Origin: Bradyrhizobium lablabi | Lineage (GTDB): Bacteria > Pseudomonadota > Alphaproteobacteria > Rhizobiales > Xanthobacteraceae | NCBI RefSeq assembly: GCF_018131005.1 | Contig: NZ_JAFCJK010000016.1 | Location: 26,574 to 90,573 of the forward strand | Length of the DNA stretch: 64,000 nucleotides | Direction of reading: 5' to 3' | Shown: piece by piece, positions 25,483 to 33,723 of the stretch | How the letters are laid out: the number at the start of each line of letters is the position of its first letter | Numbering within the stretch: position 1 is the stretch's first letter | Program-made: the position numbers and the translations under genes | The notes under the pieces: model-generated | Told to the model about the DNA's origin: nothing | What the model saw: the letters and a program-made list of their open reading frames with translations, nothing else | Database searches by the model: none

Positions 25483-26352
25483 ATGGGCTTGCTGTCCAAG
25501 TTCGGTCAAATGGTCGCAGCCTTGGGCTGTTGTGCAATCCTTCTCGCTGCTTGCGGGAAACAATCCGGAGAGCAGGCCGCCGCCTCACGGGGGCAGGTCA
25601 TCGCCCGTGTTGGCGATCAGGTTGTAACGACGCAGGAGCTCGAAAACGAATTGCGCCTCGCCAATGTCCCGCCGGACAAACAGAAGGACCCCGAAGTTAT
25701 CAAGAAGGTGCTCGGCGATCTTGTGGTTCGTAAGTATCTCCTGCAACAGGCGCTCGTCGCCAAGCTGGATCGAGAGCCGGGCGTCCTGCTGGATCTCCTG
25801 CGTGCGCGAGAGCAGGTTCTGGAGAACGCGATCCTCTTCCGTACGGTGTCCGCGAAAGCGCCGAGCAAGGCGGATTTGGACAAGTACATTGCAAGCAATC
25901 CCGCTAAGTTTGCGGACAGAAAGGTCTTTAGCATCGAGCAGATCGGCTTTCCGTTCGGCCTGAATGGTCAGACGATCGTCGAGGCTAATAAGGGCGCCAA
26001 ATCACTCGATGAAGTCGACCAGCAATTGACGTCGGCTGGAATTCCCCATGCGCGCCAAACGGCACTATTGAGCAGCAGCGACATTTCGCAGGATCTTTAC
26101 GCCGCAATTCAAGCCAAAAAGGCTGACGACGTATTTTTTGTTCGGGCCGGGCCAAACGGGATCTTCTTCAAGGTGAAAGGCGAGGAGCCGCGTCCGCTCG
26201 AGGGCGAAGCGGCAGCAAATGTCGCGCGCCAGCTGATGCGGGCCGAAGCCTTGAAAGCAGAAGCCGGAATCGCGGCCTATTCGGCCAATATCGAGGCAAA
26301 GTATGAGGGAGACTACGCCAACATCATGAGGCCGGGTGAGAAGAAGAACTAG
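25483..26352 (+). CDS. epsD: EpsD-family peptidylprolyl isomerase lipoprotein
   Basis: A 289-residue lipoprotein: the signal ends in LLAACGK, a lipobox. The mature part has the SurA-N-like module: GDQVVTTQELENELRLANVP and KKVLGDLVVRKYLLQQALV. A parvulin-like C-terminal region follows (FSIEQIGFPF and VGLA-type strands). EpsD PPIases are standard members of exosortase/EPS loci and probably fold exported proteins. The start is ATG at 25483 with GGAG nearby. It is followed by the XrtV-type accessory and exosortase genes. Confidence 0.88.
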   Translation: MGLLSKFGQMVAALGCCAILLAACGKQSGEQAAASRGQVIARVGDQVVTTQELENELRLANVPPDKQKDPEVIKKVLGDLVVRKYLLQQALVAKLDREPGVLLDLLRAREQVLENAILFRTVSAKAPSKADLDKYIASNPAKFADRKVFSIEQIGFPFGLNGQTIVEANKGAKSLDEVDQQLTSAGIPHARQTALLSSSDISQDLYAAIQAKKADDVFFVRAGPNGIFFKVKGEEPRPLEGEAAANVARQLMRAEALKAEAGIAAYSANIEAKYEGDYANIMRPGEKKN

Positions 26353-26420
26353 TTCAAGAGATCATTGAATCTCTCGGCTGGATTACGTTCCCGTTTTGGT
26401 GTTTAGGCGGCCCAAAGCCC

Positions 26421-26645
26421 ATGGCAACATTCTTCGATGTCGTGACCGTGACCTGCTTTGCGGGGTTGGTTATCGCGTTCTTTCAGTTTACCGACAGGGA
26501 AACGCGAACCCTGATGCAGTTCACCCTGATCGGCGTCGTATTTGCCGTCGCAAACCAGGCCGGCAACGCGGGTTCGGCTGTTCTCGCGCTGGTATTAATT
26601 GGAGCAGGGATTGCGTACGCGGTCTTGCTTGTGAGGCGTCGATAA
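26421..26645 (+). CDS. Small hydrophobic XrtV-type sorting accessory protein
   Basis: A 74-residue protein made almost entirely of hydrophobic residues: a first helix (VTVTCFAGLVIAFF), a polar turn with TDRETRTLMQ, a second helix (TLIGVVFAVAN), a third (AVLALVLIGAGIAYAVLL) and an RRR end. It lies between epsD and the exosortase gene. Small proteins of this size and position are known as accessory components of the XrtV-type sorting systems, which fits the PEPxxWA signals here. The function in the reaction is unknown. The assignment is by size, hydrophobicity and context. Confidence 0.72.
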   Translation: MATFFDVVTVTCFAGLVIAFFQFTDRETRTLMQFTLIGVVFAVANQAGNAGSAVLALVLIGAGIAYAVLLVRRR

Positions 26646-26700
26646 AACCGGTTGTTGGCCATTTGGCAAAATGCTAATTATCAGTTTCATTTAATCGGTA

Positions 26701-27621
26701 ATGATGATGACTTATTCGCAAGTAATTCAGCCGGCAAAATCCGACACGTTGAAAAACTTACTGTGGCCCGGGCTGCTGATTGCCTGCGTTCTCGTTGCCT
26801 ACATTCCGACGGTCATGGGCTTGATTGATGGCCCTTGGCAGACTGAGCAGGAAGGCCATGGTCCGCTGATTATCGCGGCCTGCCTCTGGCTCGTCTGGCA
26901 ATCGCGCGCAAGCTTGCAAACGGTGAAGATAGCGCCAGCTCCGGTGTCCGGCTGGGCGGCACTTTTGTTTGGGCTGACGCTGTTGTTCTTGGCTCGACTT
27001 CAGCAAGGCCTTGTCACGTTCGAGACATTTTCGATCATTCCGGTGATCGTCGGTTGCATCCTGATCGTGGCAGGCTGGCCGGCTTTGCGCGTGCTTGCCT
27101 TCCCGATCGTGTTTTTGCTGTTCGCCGTGCCAATGCCGGATTGGATCGTCGACGCCGCGACGGTGCCATTGAAAGTTTTCATCTCGAACATGGTGACGCG
27201 CATTCTCTATGCCGCGGGATACCCGATCGCACAGAACGGCGTCATGATCATGATCGGCTCTTACCAGTTGCTGGTGAAGGACGCGTGCTCCGGCATGAAC
27301 TCGATCTTTGCGCTCTCGGCGATCGGTGTGTTTTATGCCTACGCATTTCGCTGGTCGGAAAAGATCCGCAGCTTCATCCTGTTGGCATCCATCATTCCGA
27401 TCACGATCGCGGCAAATTTTATTCGCGTTCTGGCGCTCGTGCTGATCGCCTACTACGGTGGTCCGGACGTGCTCGAGGGCACCGTCCACGACTTGACGGG
27501 TATCAGCCTGTTCGTGGTCGCGCTTGTACTGCTGTTCCTGCTCGACGCGGCTCTAGGGCTGTGCGTGGCAGCTTTTGGGCGGTTTCGGCGACAAACTGCT
27601 CCGAATGGCGGTGTCTCATAG
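26701..27621 (+). CDS. xrtV: Exosortase (XrtV-type)
   Basis: A 306-residue polytopic membrane protein with about 8 helices. The exosortase catalytic residues are all present: Cys196 in KDACSGMNS, Arg242 in NFIRVL and His263 in TVHDLTG. This is the archaeosortase/exosortase transpeptidase active site that cleaves and transfers PEP-CTERM proteins near the PEP motif. It belongs to the family linked to the PEPxxWA signals in Alphaproteobacteria (xrtV); this subtype assignment relies on the neighbouring accessory protein and substrate signals. ATGATGATG leaves start uncertainty of up to two codons. It is followed by the first PEP-CTERM protein at 27819. Confidence 0.9.
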   Translation: MMMTYSQVIQPAKSDTLKNLLWPGLLIACVLVAYIPTVMGLIDGPWQTEQEGHGPLIIAACLWLVWQSRASLQTVKIAPAPVSGWAALLFGLTLLFLARLQQGLVTFETFSIIPVIVGCILIVAGWPALRVLAFPIVFLLFAVPMPDWIVDAATVPLKVFISNMVTRILYAAGYPIAQNGVMIMIGSYQLLVKDACSGMNSIFALSAIGVFYAYAFRWSEKIRSFILLASIIPITIAANFIRVLALVLIAYYGGPDVLEGTVHDLTGISLFVVALVLLFLLDAALGLCVAAFGRFRRQTAPNGGVS

Positions 27622-27818
27622 GTCGCTTTCCATCGACGCGACGGCTGTACTGCTGAAAGAGCCTCGGTCGTAGCCCGGCCGTCGCGCGTCGGTTTGAATA
27701 GCCCTCAAGCAAGCGCCAAGGCAATTTTCTCTCACCGGATTTAAATCGCTCCCGGGTTCCTTGACGCGAATCATTTTATTGCCGAGAAAGGCGGCGGTTC
27801 TCAGGGCTGGGGGCGACA

Positions 27819-28427
27819 GTGAAAAGCTGGATTATTGCGACGACCTTAGGTTTGGTGCTTGGCGCTGCTTCTGCCAATGCAGCTACGATTACCGACAATT
27901 TTTCTTTTCTGGATGGTTCAAACACCGTCATAGCAAACGGTTCGTTTAGTTACTCATCCGCAGCGACCGGAACAATCGGCTTCTCCGATTTGAGCGCGTT
28001 CACATTCAACGCATTTGGGCAGGCCTACGATCTGGCGTTTGTTAACGGGATCCCGACGGATCCCAGTTTCCAGAACTATGTATATTTTGGTTACGACGTC
28101 ACCGAACACCAATTCGTTCCGGCGCCAATCGATGGATATTTCGGGCCGACGAGCGCAATTCTTGCAGCGACTGATGGATTCACTGGATTCTTTGTGTCAC
28201 CTTTGCCGGGGCAAGCGGACCCGGCCGGCACAGGATCTGACGGACAAATTGCCGTTTACACCACAGTCAATGACGTGACTGATGTCTCACTAGTTAACGC
28301 CAAAACACTAGTGCAATCGATCCCTGAGCCCTCGACTTGGGTGCTGACGATCCTTGGCTTCGTTGTTCTTGCGGCCGTAGCGCACAGGCGGAAATATTCG
28401 CCAAAGCTGAGCGTTGGTTGGCGCTAG
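27819..28427 (+). CDS. PEP-CTERM protein with divergent sorting signal
   Basis: A 202-residue exported protein. The start is GTG at 27819 with GGGGGCG upstream; the signal peptide ends near ASANA. The body (FSFLDGSNTVIANGSFSYSS and following) is Ser/Thr/Gly-rich and resembles no family I know. The C-terminus has IPEPSTW followed by a hydrophobic stretch and RRK, but with VLTILGF in place of the AMMILGF seen in other substrates, and it continues 10 residues past the basic end. It lies about 200 bases past the exosortase gene and may be the dedicated substrate of this locus. Confidence 0.82.
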   Translation: MKSWIIATTLGLVLGAASANAATITDNFSFLDGSNTVIANGSFSYSSAATGTIGFSDLSAFTFNAFGQAYDLAFVNGIPTDPSFQNYVYFGYDVTEHQFVPAPIDGYFGPTSAILAATDGFTGFFVSPLPGQADPAGTGSDGQIAVYTTVNDVTDVSLVNAKTLVQSIPEPSTWVLTILGFVVLAAVAHRRKYSPKLSVGWR

Positions 28428-28478
28428 TCTTCCCTGTATTCGATCGCGTTGCTCGAAGCGGCGTCGCGCGATGAGCGT

Positions 28479-29678
28479 TCAGGTGAGCTGGACCAGTTGA
28501 GCCAACTTGCCTGCTTCCGTGTCTGCGTTGTGATTGAGTTGAACACGATCGTACGCGGCAGCTCCAATCGCTTCGAGTTCTTCCTTTGACGCGGCGAGGC
28601 ACGCCTGCATGGCAGCGGTCAAGGCGGTGATATCTCCGGCCGGAACCAGCCAGCCATGCTCATTGGGTTGTACGAGTTCCGGAATGCCCGCGACATAGGT
28701 TGTGATCACAGGGCGCCGCAGCGCCATTGCTTCCATGATCACGACAGGGAGACCCTCGGCAAAGCTTGGCAGCACCAATGCGCGGGCGGCGAGAAGCTCT
28801 TCGCGTACCTGTCGACTGCCAATCCAACCGGTGATGCGAACGATGTCCGTCAGATCATATTCCCTGATGAGGGCTTCAATCGCTTCACGCATCTCTCCGT
28901 CGCCGGCGAGCACCAGCTCGAATCGCGTTCCCTGATCGCGCAACTGTCGCGCCGCTTCGATCAGCAGGATCTGTCCTTTTTGTTCGGTGAGCCGCCCGAC
29001 GCAGATCAAGCGTCGACTTGTGCCAGCAGGCGAGGCCTCGCCGGTAAAGAAGGTTGGCTCCAGGCCGCAATGAACGATTTTTATCTTGTCCCAATGTTCG
29101 TGAGAAACTTGGCGATACAGCTGACTTCGTCCGAACGAACTGATCGCGACGACAAATTTGGCGCGCTCGATTTTCTCTGGTAGCGCGATGAATTTGGCCT
29201 TGTCGAACTCTTCGGGACCATGGGCCGTGAAGCTCCAGGTGGGGCCGCCAAGCGCGTGAACCAGCATGGCAACTTCCGCGGAATTGGTTCCGAAATGGGC
29301 GTGCAGATGCTCGCATTTCTCGGCGCGGACCCAGTTCAGGACCTGACAGGCCTCGAACAGATAAATGACGTGGACAAGAAGCGGTCGCTCGGCGCGCCTC
29401 CCGATCTTCCAAACCAGGCGGGCAGCTCCGAGCATCCGTAGCGGAGCGGTTAGGAGCACGCGGAAGAAGCTGATAAAAAGCGGCGCAAAGCCCGCCTTCA
29501 GCACATAACTGGTTCGGTTGCTTTCAAGCCGATCTTCCTCGCTCTGATGGACGTCGTCCCATCCACGTATGGATATGCGTTGGATCCGGATCCCCCGACG
29601 TTCGAGCGCAAGAATTTCACGTCTGATGAAACTGTGGCTGACGGCCGGGTAGTGGTTAACAAGGTAGGCAACTCGCAT
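28479..29678 (-). CDS. GT4 family glycosyltransferase
   Basis: A 399-residue GT-B transferase. The N-terminal half begins MRVAYLVNHYPAVSHSFI, including a Rossmann strand and an acceptor-side SxxF element. The donor half has CVGRLTEQKGQILLIEAA, LAGDGEMREAIEALI and the EGLPVVIMEAMALRRPVI block with the GT4 E(x7)E pattern. It should work in the cytoplasm on an EPS-linked glycan. The start is ATG at 29678. The frame also stays open to a TTG at 29702. Confidence 0.87.
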   Translation of the reverse strand: MRVAYLVNHYPAVSHSFIRREILALERRGIRIQRISIRGWDDVHQSEEDRLESNRTSYVLKAGFAPLFISFFRVLLTAPLRMLGAARLVWKIGRRAERPLLVHVIYLFEACQVLNWVRAEKCEHLHAHFGTNSAEVAMLVHALGGPTWSFTAHGPEEFDKAKFIALPEKIERAKFVVAISSFGRSQLYRQVSHEHWDKIKIVHCGLEPTFFTGEASPAGTSRRLICVGRLTEQKGQILLIEAARQLRDQGTRFELVLAGDGEMREAIEALIREYDLTDIVRITGWIGSRQVREELLAARALVLPSFAEGLPVVIMEAMALRRPVITTYVAGIPELVQPNEHGWLVPAGDITALTAAMQACLAASKEELEAIGAAAYDRVQLNHNADTEAGKLAQLVQLT

Positions 29679-29938
29679 CAGAAATACCTGGGTGAGGTCC
29701 AATCTCGTGACAGTTCATCCCGCGGCAGGCAAGCCCGTTTGGAGCGGTGGATAAATCTCGTCGGTTAATCTTACTGCGCCGGCGTAAAGCTCCAAGGCGA
29801 TTGCTCCTGCTTTGCTCGCCATGGCCGTTGCGCGCGTCGGGGCGGAGTCTAGAATAATGCCGGTTACAGGTACCGTTTTTGAAACGTCTCTCCCATGTTC
29901 ATCGTCGCCGGCGATCATCTCATACCATCCTGTCTCAC

Positions 29939-31141
29939 ATGCTGACCTTGATATCGGCGACTTTGGTGATCGCTGCGGTGCTGATCAGCATCCCCGTCGT
30001 CGTCTTCTTCATCGAAGTCGTCGCCTCGCTCGGAGGGGCGGAGCCGCACGACGAACTGCGAACACGGGACACGTCGACAGGGCGCGTCGCGATCGTTGTG
30101 CCCGCCCACAACGAGAGTTCCGGAGTTGTGCCGACAATTCAGGATATCAAGCCGCAATTGTCGAGCATGGACCAGCTGGTCGTCGTGGCCGACAATTGCA
30201 CTGACGACACCGCCACGGTCGCTGATCTTGCGGGTGCTGAGGTTGTCACACGAAACAACCTGGCCGAGGTTGGCAAGGGCTTCGCCCTTGCTCGGGGCAT
30301 CAACCATTTGAGCTCTGATCCGCCGGACTATGTCGTCTTCGTCGACGCCGATTGTCGAATGGAGAAAGACGCGATTGCGCGGTTGGTGGCTGCCTGCGAG
30401 AGGGTGGACCGGCCCGTCCAGGCGCGCTATCTGATGAGGTCACCTGAGAACTCTCCGATCGATCACAGTTTCGCGGAGTTTGCCTGGATTGTCAGGAATT
30501 GGGCGCGTCCCCTGGGGTTGAGCCGCCTCGGTGGCCCAGTTCAGCTCATGGGTACGGGAATGATTTTCCCGTGGGAGTTGATCCGCTCCGCCTCGCTGGC
30601 CAGCGGCCACCTGGTCGAGGATATGAAGCTTGGTTTGGATTTGGCGGCAAAGGGCAAGGCTCCCGTGTTCCTGCCGTCCGCAGTTTGCTTGAGCGAATTT
30701 CCCGTGTCGGAGCAGGGCGCCGACAGCCAACGCCAACGCTGGATCCAGGGACATATCGGGACAATGCTTCGAACTGCTCCTCGGCTTCTGGTTCGCGCAA
30801 TCGCCAAAGGGGATATCGACCTCCTCTTTCTCACGCTGGATCTTCTTGTTCCGCCGCTTTCGCTTTTGGGCCTGCTGGTCGCCACAACCTTCTTGTTGTC
30901 CTGTCTCGCGGCTCTGAGTGGGTTGTCCACCGCCGCCGCGATCATTGCGTTCGCCAACGTGCTCCTGTTTGTCCTCGCCCTATTGTTTGCGTGGATCACG
31001 TTCGGCAAGGACGTCTTGCCGGCACGAGCGATTGCGTCAAAGCTGCCGCTGATTGCGAGGAAGTTTGCTCTCTACGGGCAGATGCTGCTCGGCCGAAGGG
31101 CGGGCAAATGGGTCAGAACTGATCGGGGACGTTCCGAATAG
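29939..31141 (+). CDS. GT2 family membrane glycosyltransferase (processive-type)
   Basis: A 400-residue membrane protein. A first TM segment (LISATLVIAAVLISIPVVVFF) is followed by a GT-A domain with IVVPAHNESS, VVADNCTDDT and VVFVDADCRM. The later HLVEDMKLGLDL supplies the ED motif and QRQRWIQGH matches the Q(Q/R)xRW motif of processive and related GT2 enzymes. Two or three C-terminal membrane segments follow. It probably polymerises or extends a glycan while moving it toward the membrane. The true start is ATG at 29939; the TTG at 29879 is possible but lies in a poor region. Confidence 0.85.
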   Translation: MLTLISATLVIAAVLISIPVVVFFIEVVASLGGAEPHDELRTRDTSTGRVAIVVPAHNESSGVVPTIQDIKPQLSSMDQLVVVADNCTDDTATVADLAGAEVVTRNNLAEVGKGFALARGINHLSSDPPDYVVFVDADCRMEKDAIARLVAACERVDRPVQARYLMRSPENSPIDHSFAEFAWIVRNWARPLGLSRLGGPVQLMGTGMIFPWELIRSASLASGHLVEDMKLGLDLAAKGKAPVFLPSAVCLSEFPVSEQGADSQRQRWIQGHIGTMLRTAPRLLVRAIAKGDIDLLFLTLDLLVPPLSLLGLLVATTFLLSCLAALSGLSTAAAIIAFANVLLFVLALLFAWITFGKDVLPARAIASKLPLIARKFALYGQMLLGRRAGKWVRTDRGRSE

Positions 31142-31363
31142 TCTCGCCATCGGCGCCCGGCATGGCCGATGGGTTGGCGTTCCCATTCCTCATTGATTAG
31201 CCACATCTCGGCTCGGCCATCATGGCTCGTCGCTCGCAGTCTGGCTTTGGGCCCTCTCACGTAGGCGTTATCGAACCTTGCTCGCCGGCACCCGACTGAA
31301 TTCTAGGTGGCTGCCGTGCTTTGGCTCGGCTTTTGCTTTAATTGGCGCGGATAGGGGGAATCC

Positions 31364-31519
31364 ATGAAGCAGAAATCTCGAATAATCACGTCCGCTCGGC
31401 GGCATTTGAAAAAGCCACAGAGGACACCCAAAAAGGTTGCCCTGTCAGACATCGCACGTCGCTACGAGGAGCTTCGTCGGCTGCGGAAACAATTGGTGGA
31501 AGCTGAAAATGTCAGGTGA
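31364..31519 (+). CDS. Small basic hypothetical protein (51 residues)
   Basis: This short gene has a strong ribosome binding site (ATAGGGGGAATCC directly before the ATG) and encodes a basic protein starting MKQKSRIITSARRHLKKPQR. It continues KKVALSDIARRYEELRRLRKQLVEAEN, which would form an amphipathic helix. No signal or membrane segment. No family is recognised. It lies alone between the GT2 gene and the first PEP-CTERM island gene. The strong site and the clean codon usage make it likely to be expressed. Confidence 0.6.
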   Translation: MKQKSRIITSARRHLKKPQRTPKKVALSDIARRYEELRRLRKQLVEAENVR

Positions 31520-31707
31520 GGCGCTTAGTCAGCTCCTTGCGGCTACGATGAACCAGGAATCCAGCCTTCTGAAATCCCTCAAGTTGTCTTAGGGCTCACG
31601 GCAGCCAACGAGTTTGTCGGGATTTATTTTGGCTGTAATTAAATATGATCGCCAAAAACATTCGCGAATAGTAATTACTTAATAGAATTAATCCGTGCCT
31701 TCCCATA

Positions 31708-31736
31708 TATTGACGCGTATTGCATATTCCAGTATG
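31708..31736 (+). promoter_or_regulatory. Possible sigma-70-type promoter of PEP-CTERM gene
   Basis: TTGACG is followed after 17 bases by TATGAA (4 of 6 matches to TATAAT), just upstream of the PEP-CTERM gene at 31772. A similar TTGACG hexamer lies ahead of several other PEP-CTERM genes. It is a sequence match only. Confidence 0.4.
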
Positions 31737-31771
31737 AAGCATGAGTTCATTTCAAAAACGGGGCCGTTAGA

Positions 31772-32392
31772 ATGCGCTTTTTCAATAGGTATGTTGCAGC
31801 GAGTTTGCTTACCCTCGCTGGTTGTCTTGCGGTAGCGCCCGCCAAGGCGGAAATTGTCATCTCTGGCACCACTGACGGCTGCTTCGGCTCGGGTTGCTCG
31901 GCGGGCGCTGGGAGTTCGGAAAGCATTTCACATTTAACCTTTACGGACGGATCTTTTAGTGGAACGACCGTGAATAATCTTCTCTCGGTTAGTTCGTTCG
32001 GCGTTTTCTCGCTCGCGAACGGCACCAACGATTACGACGGAACATCGTTCACGTTGTTTCTTGACTTCACTGCGCCTCCGGGTACGTCGCCCGATCCTGG
32101 CAATTTCCTGGCTGCGATCACGGGAAGCGTCCACGGAAACACTGGATCTCTCCACGTTGATTTCTCGAGTGTCCCCACGGTTTTCACCTATAACGGTGGT
32201 ACGTTTTCGCTCGTGATCAATGATCTCGACGTGGCGGTCGGCGGATCTACCAACGTTTCCGGTCTCTTCACAGCTACCCCCGCAGTTCCCGAACCGACAA
32301 CCTGGGCAATGATGCTTCTTGGCTTTGCCGGTCTGGGCTTTCTTGCGTATCGGCGGCGCGGGACAGGAGCGTCCCAGCTTCGCCTGGTGTAG
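31772..32392 (+). CDS. PEPxxWA-CTERM sorting domain protein
   Basis: A 206-residue exported protein. The signal peptide ends near APAKAE. The mature body is rich in Ser/Thr/Gly/Asn, with paired Cys in DGCFGSGCSAG, and probably forms a beta sandwich. The C-terminus has VPEPTTWAMMLLGF, a hydrophobic helix and AYRRRG: a complete PEPxxWA signal for the exosortase. It is followed by a strong hairpin terminator. I do not recognise the body domain. Expected to be matrix-associated or surface-exposed. Confidence 0.88.
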   Translation: MRFFNRYVAASLLTLAGCLAVAPAKAEIVISGTTDGCFGSGCSAGAGSSESISHLTFTDGSFSGTTVNNLLSVSSFGVFSLANGTNDYDGTSFTLFLDFTAPPGTSPDPGNFLAAITGSVHGNTGSLHVDFSSVPTVFTYNGGTFSLVINDLDVAVGGSTNVSGLFTATPAVPEPTTWAMMLLGFAGLGFLAYRRRGTGASQLRLV

Positions 32393-32410
32393 AGCCTCCC
32401 GCGATTGAGC

Positions 32411-32440
32411 AAAAGGCCGCCCTTGGGCGGCCTTTTTTTT
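32411..32440 (+). terminator. Rho-independent terminator
   Basis: A 12-bp stem AAAAGGCCGCCC/GGGCGGCCTTTT with a 2-base gap and an eight-T run, about 20 bases past the stop of the PEP-CTERM gene. The same GGCCGCC/GGCGGCC core recurs after other PEP-CTERM genes in the window. Confidence 0.92.
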
Positions 32441-32658
32441 GGTATCGCGTGGACTTTCTCGATGTTGCAAGGGTCTGTGGGGACAGGTTGTGTTGGAACA
32501 CGATTGAAGGAATACATAGGGCGGCTTTCGGCTTCAACTAGCGTAACCGGCCCTCAAGTTTGCGGATCTGTCCCTCGAGCCCGCTGTCATAGGCCATGGG
32601 GCGGCGCTTCGGACAACCCGCTGCGACTGCTCATAGCGAAGCTCAGGGCTTGACGAAG

Positions 32659-32684
32659 AAGGCCGCCTCGTGTCCGGCGGCCTT
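32659..32684 (-). terminator. Hairpin past the minus-strand PEP-CTERM gene
   Basis: Inverted repeat AAGGCCGCC/GGCGGCCTT with an 8-base loop, about 30 bases past the stop of the minus-strand gene. After it the minus strand reads CTTCGT, so the T-run is poor and termination is less sure than for the other hairpins. Confidence 0.6.
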
Positions 32685-32712
32685 CCCAGGTCAACGAGCG
32701 CTCGGCTCGAGC

Positions 32713-33363
32713 TTATGCGAGACGGAACGCGCCATTGTTGTTGCGCTTGCGGCGATAGGCCAGGAAGCCAACACCTGCGAAGCCCATCAGCATCATGGCC
32801 CAGGTCGTTGTCTCCGGAACTGGCGTAACAACATCGGGGGTGAACCCGAAGCCCATTTGCTTGAAATTATCGAAGCCCAATCCGAGACCCTCGATCTGGA
32901 TCGTCTTGATGAGTTCGCCCGTGCCCGGCTTCACCTGGAAGCCGATTCGAGTGAAATCGCCATTGTCGGTGATGGTGAACGTAAAAATGGAATCGTTCTG
33001 GTCCGTAATCGTGACCTTGATATCCTGATCGGCATTCGTGGAAACAGCACCGCGGAACGAAAATTCATTAAATGCCGTTGGGTCCTCCGGCGTGATCAGC
33101 AGGGTGGTAATTGGCGTGGTGACGGCGTTGATGGAGGCGGTGCCGTTCGCAGTTGAGACGTCCACGTTAGCCTTGAAGTCGATGGTTTCCCCTCCGGAGG
33201 TCCCGGTAAAGGTGGTGTTGGCTAAGACCAACGCAGCGGTGGAGAGGTTGACGCTTTGTCCGACGGGCGTCGGATCGAGGATGAAATCAGCGCGAGCGGC
33301 TGAAGAGAACAAGATAGCAGACGCGGAAATCATCGCGGCCGCCAGAATTCCTGATTTAATCAT
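32713..33363 (-). CDS. PEPxxWA-CTERM-like protein with variant PET signal
   Basis: A 216-residue exported protein. The signal peptide ends near SAARA. The body is a Thr/Ile/Val/Asp-rich beta-type domain (GGETIDFKANVDVS, GAVSTNADQDIKVTITDQND). The C-terminal block is VPETTTWAMM, then LMGFAGVGFLAYRRK, but the second proline of PEP is Thr. The other residues match the family signal. This may weaken or change sorting by the exosortase. Start choice: ATG at 33363 (MIKSG); an earlier one at 33378 exists. It diverges from the next PEP-CTERM gene. Confidence 0.82.
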   Translation of the reverse strand: MIKSGILAAAMISASAILFSSAARADFILDPTPVGQSVNLSTAALVLANTTFTGTSGGETIDFKANVDVSTANGTASINAVTTPITTLLITPEDPTAFNEFSFRGAVSTNADQDIKVTITDQNDSIFTFTITDNGDFTRIGFQVKPGTGELIKTIQIEGLGLGFDNFKQMGFGFTPDVVTPVPETTTWAMMLMGFAGVGFLAYRRKRNNNGAFRLA

Positions 33364-33451
33364 TTCGCACTCCCACAAAACTGGATGAAACGACCGAAAA
33401 TCAATTGTTGTCTATTTTTTTTGCAGCTTTACTCACGGTGAAGAATTTGTA

Positions 33452-33465
33452 AAGAGTTAACTCTT
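33452..33465. repeat. Perfect 14-bp palindrome (GTTAAC core)
   Basis: AAGAGTTAACTCTT is a perfect palindrome about 90 bases upstream of the minus-strand PEP-CTERM gene. It could be an operator for a dimeric regulator. No regulator is identified. Confidence 0.5.
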
Positions 33466-33648
33466 GCCATGGCATTTTATCCTGCAAAATCCGATTTAAA
33501 GTTGTAAGAATGCGCAGGCCAGCCCTCTGATCGAATTCAGAGCTCTTGCTGTCGTCGCCAGGTATTTTGGCTTTTCGATACCGGCCCGGGCTAAAACGTG
33601 AATTCGCTATTTCACCGGGGGCCGCGACAAATAAGGGCGGATCGGCAC

Positions 33649-33678
33649 TTGACGCATATGCCCGTTAACGGGTATTGT
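33649..33678 (+). promoter_or_regulatory. Possible promoter of PEP-CTERM gene with overlapping palindrome
   Basis: TTGACG is followed after 18 bases by TATTGT (4 of 6 matches to the -10 consensus). The spacer contains the palindrome CCCGTTAACGGG (33661-33672), so binding there would affect this promoter. Confidence 0.45.
33661..33672. repeat. Perfect 12-bp palindrome (GTTAAC core)
   Basis: CCCGTTAACGGG is perfectly palindromic and lies in the spacer of a possible promoter. It shares the GTTAAC core with the palindrome at 33452. Confidence 0.55.
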
Positions 33679-33689
33679 TTGTAAACAAT
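33674..33689. repeat. Palindrome ATTGTTT-GT-AAACAAT
   Basis: A 7-bp inverted repeat with a 2-base spacer that overlaps the possible -10 region of the 33724 gene. It may be an operator or simply AT-rich sequence. Confidence 0.4.
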
Positions 33690-33723
33690 TTATTAATAAT
33701 ACAATTTAATTGGAGGGGTTCGT

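Larger units (their letters stand above)
33364..33723. other. Divergent intergenic region of two PEP-CTERM genes
   Basis: About 360 bases carry both promoters. It is AT-rich by eye and holds two GTTAAC-centred palindromes and an ATTGTTT/AAACAAT palindrome. No additional gene was seen. Confidence 0.6.

Noticed and set aside
33490..33660. Search for a CRISPR array or tandem repeats in AT-rich intergenic DNA
   Set aside because: No direct repeats with regular spacing are present here or elsewhere in the window.
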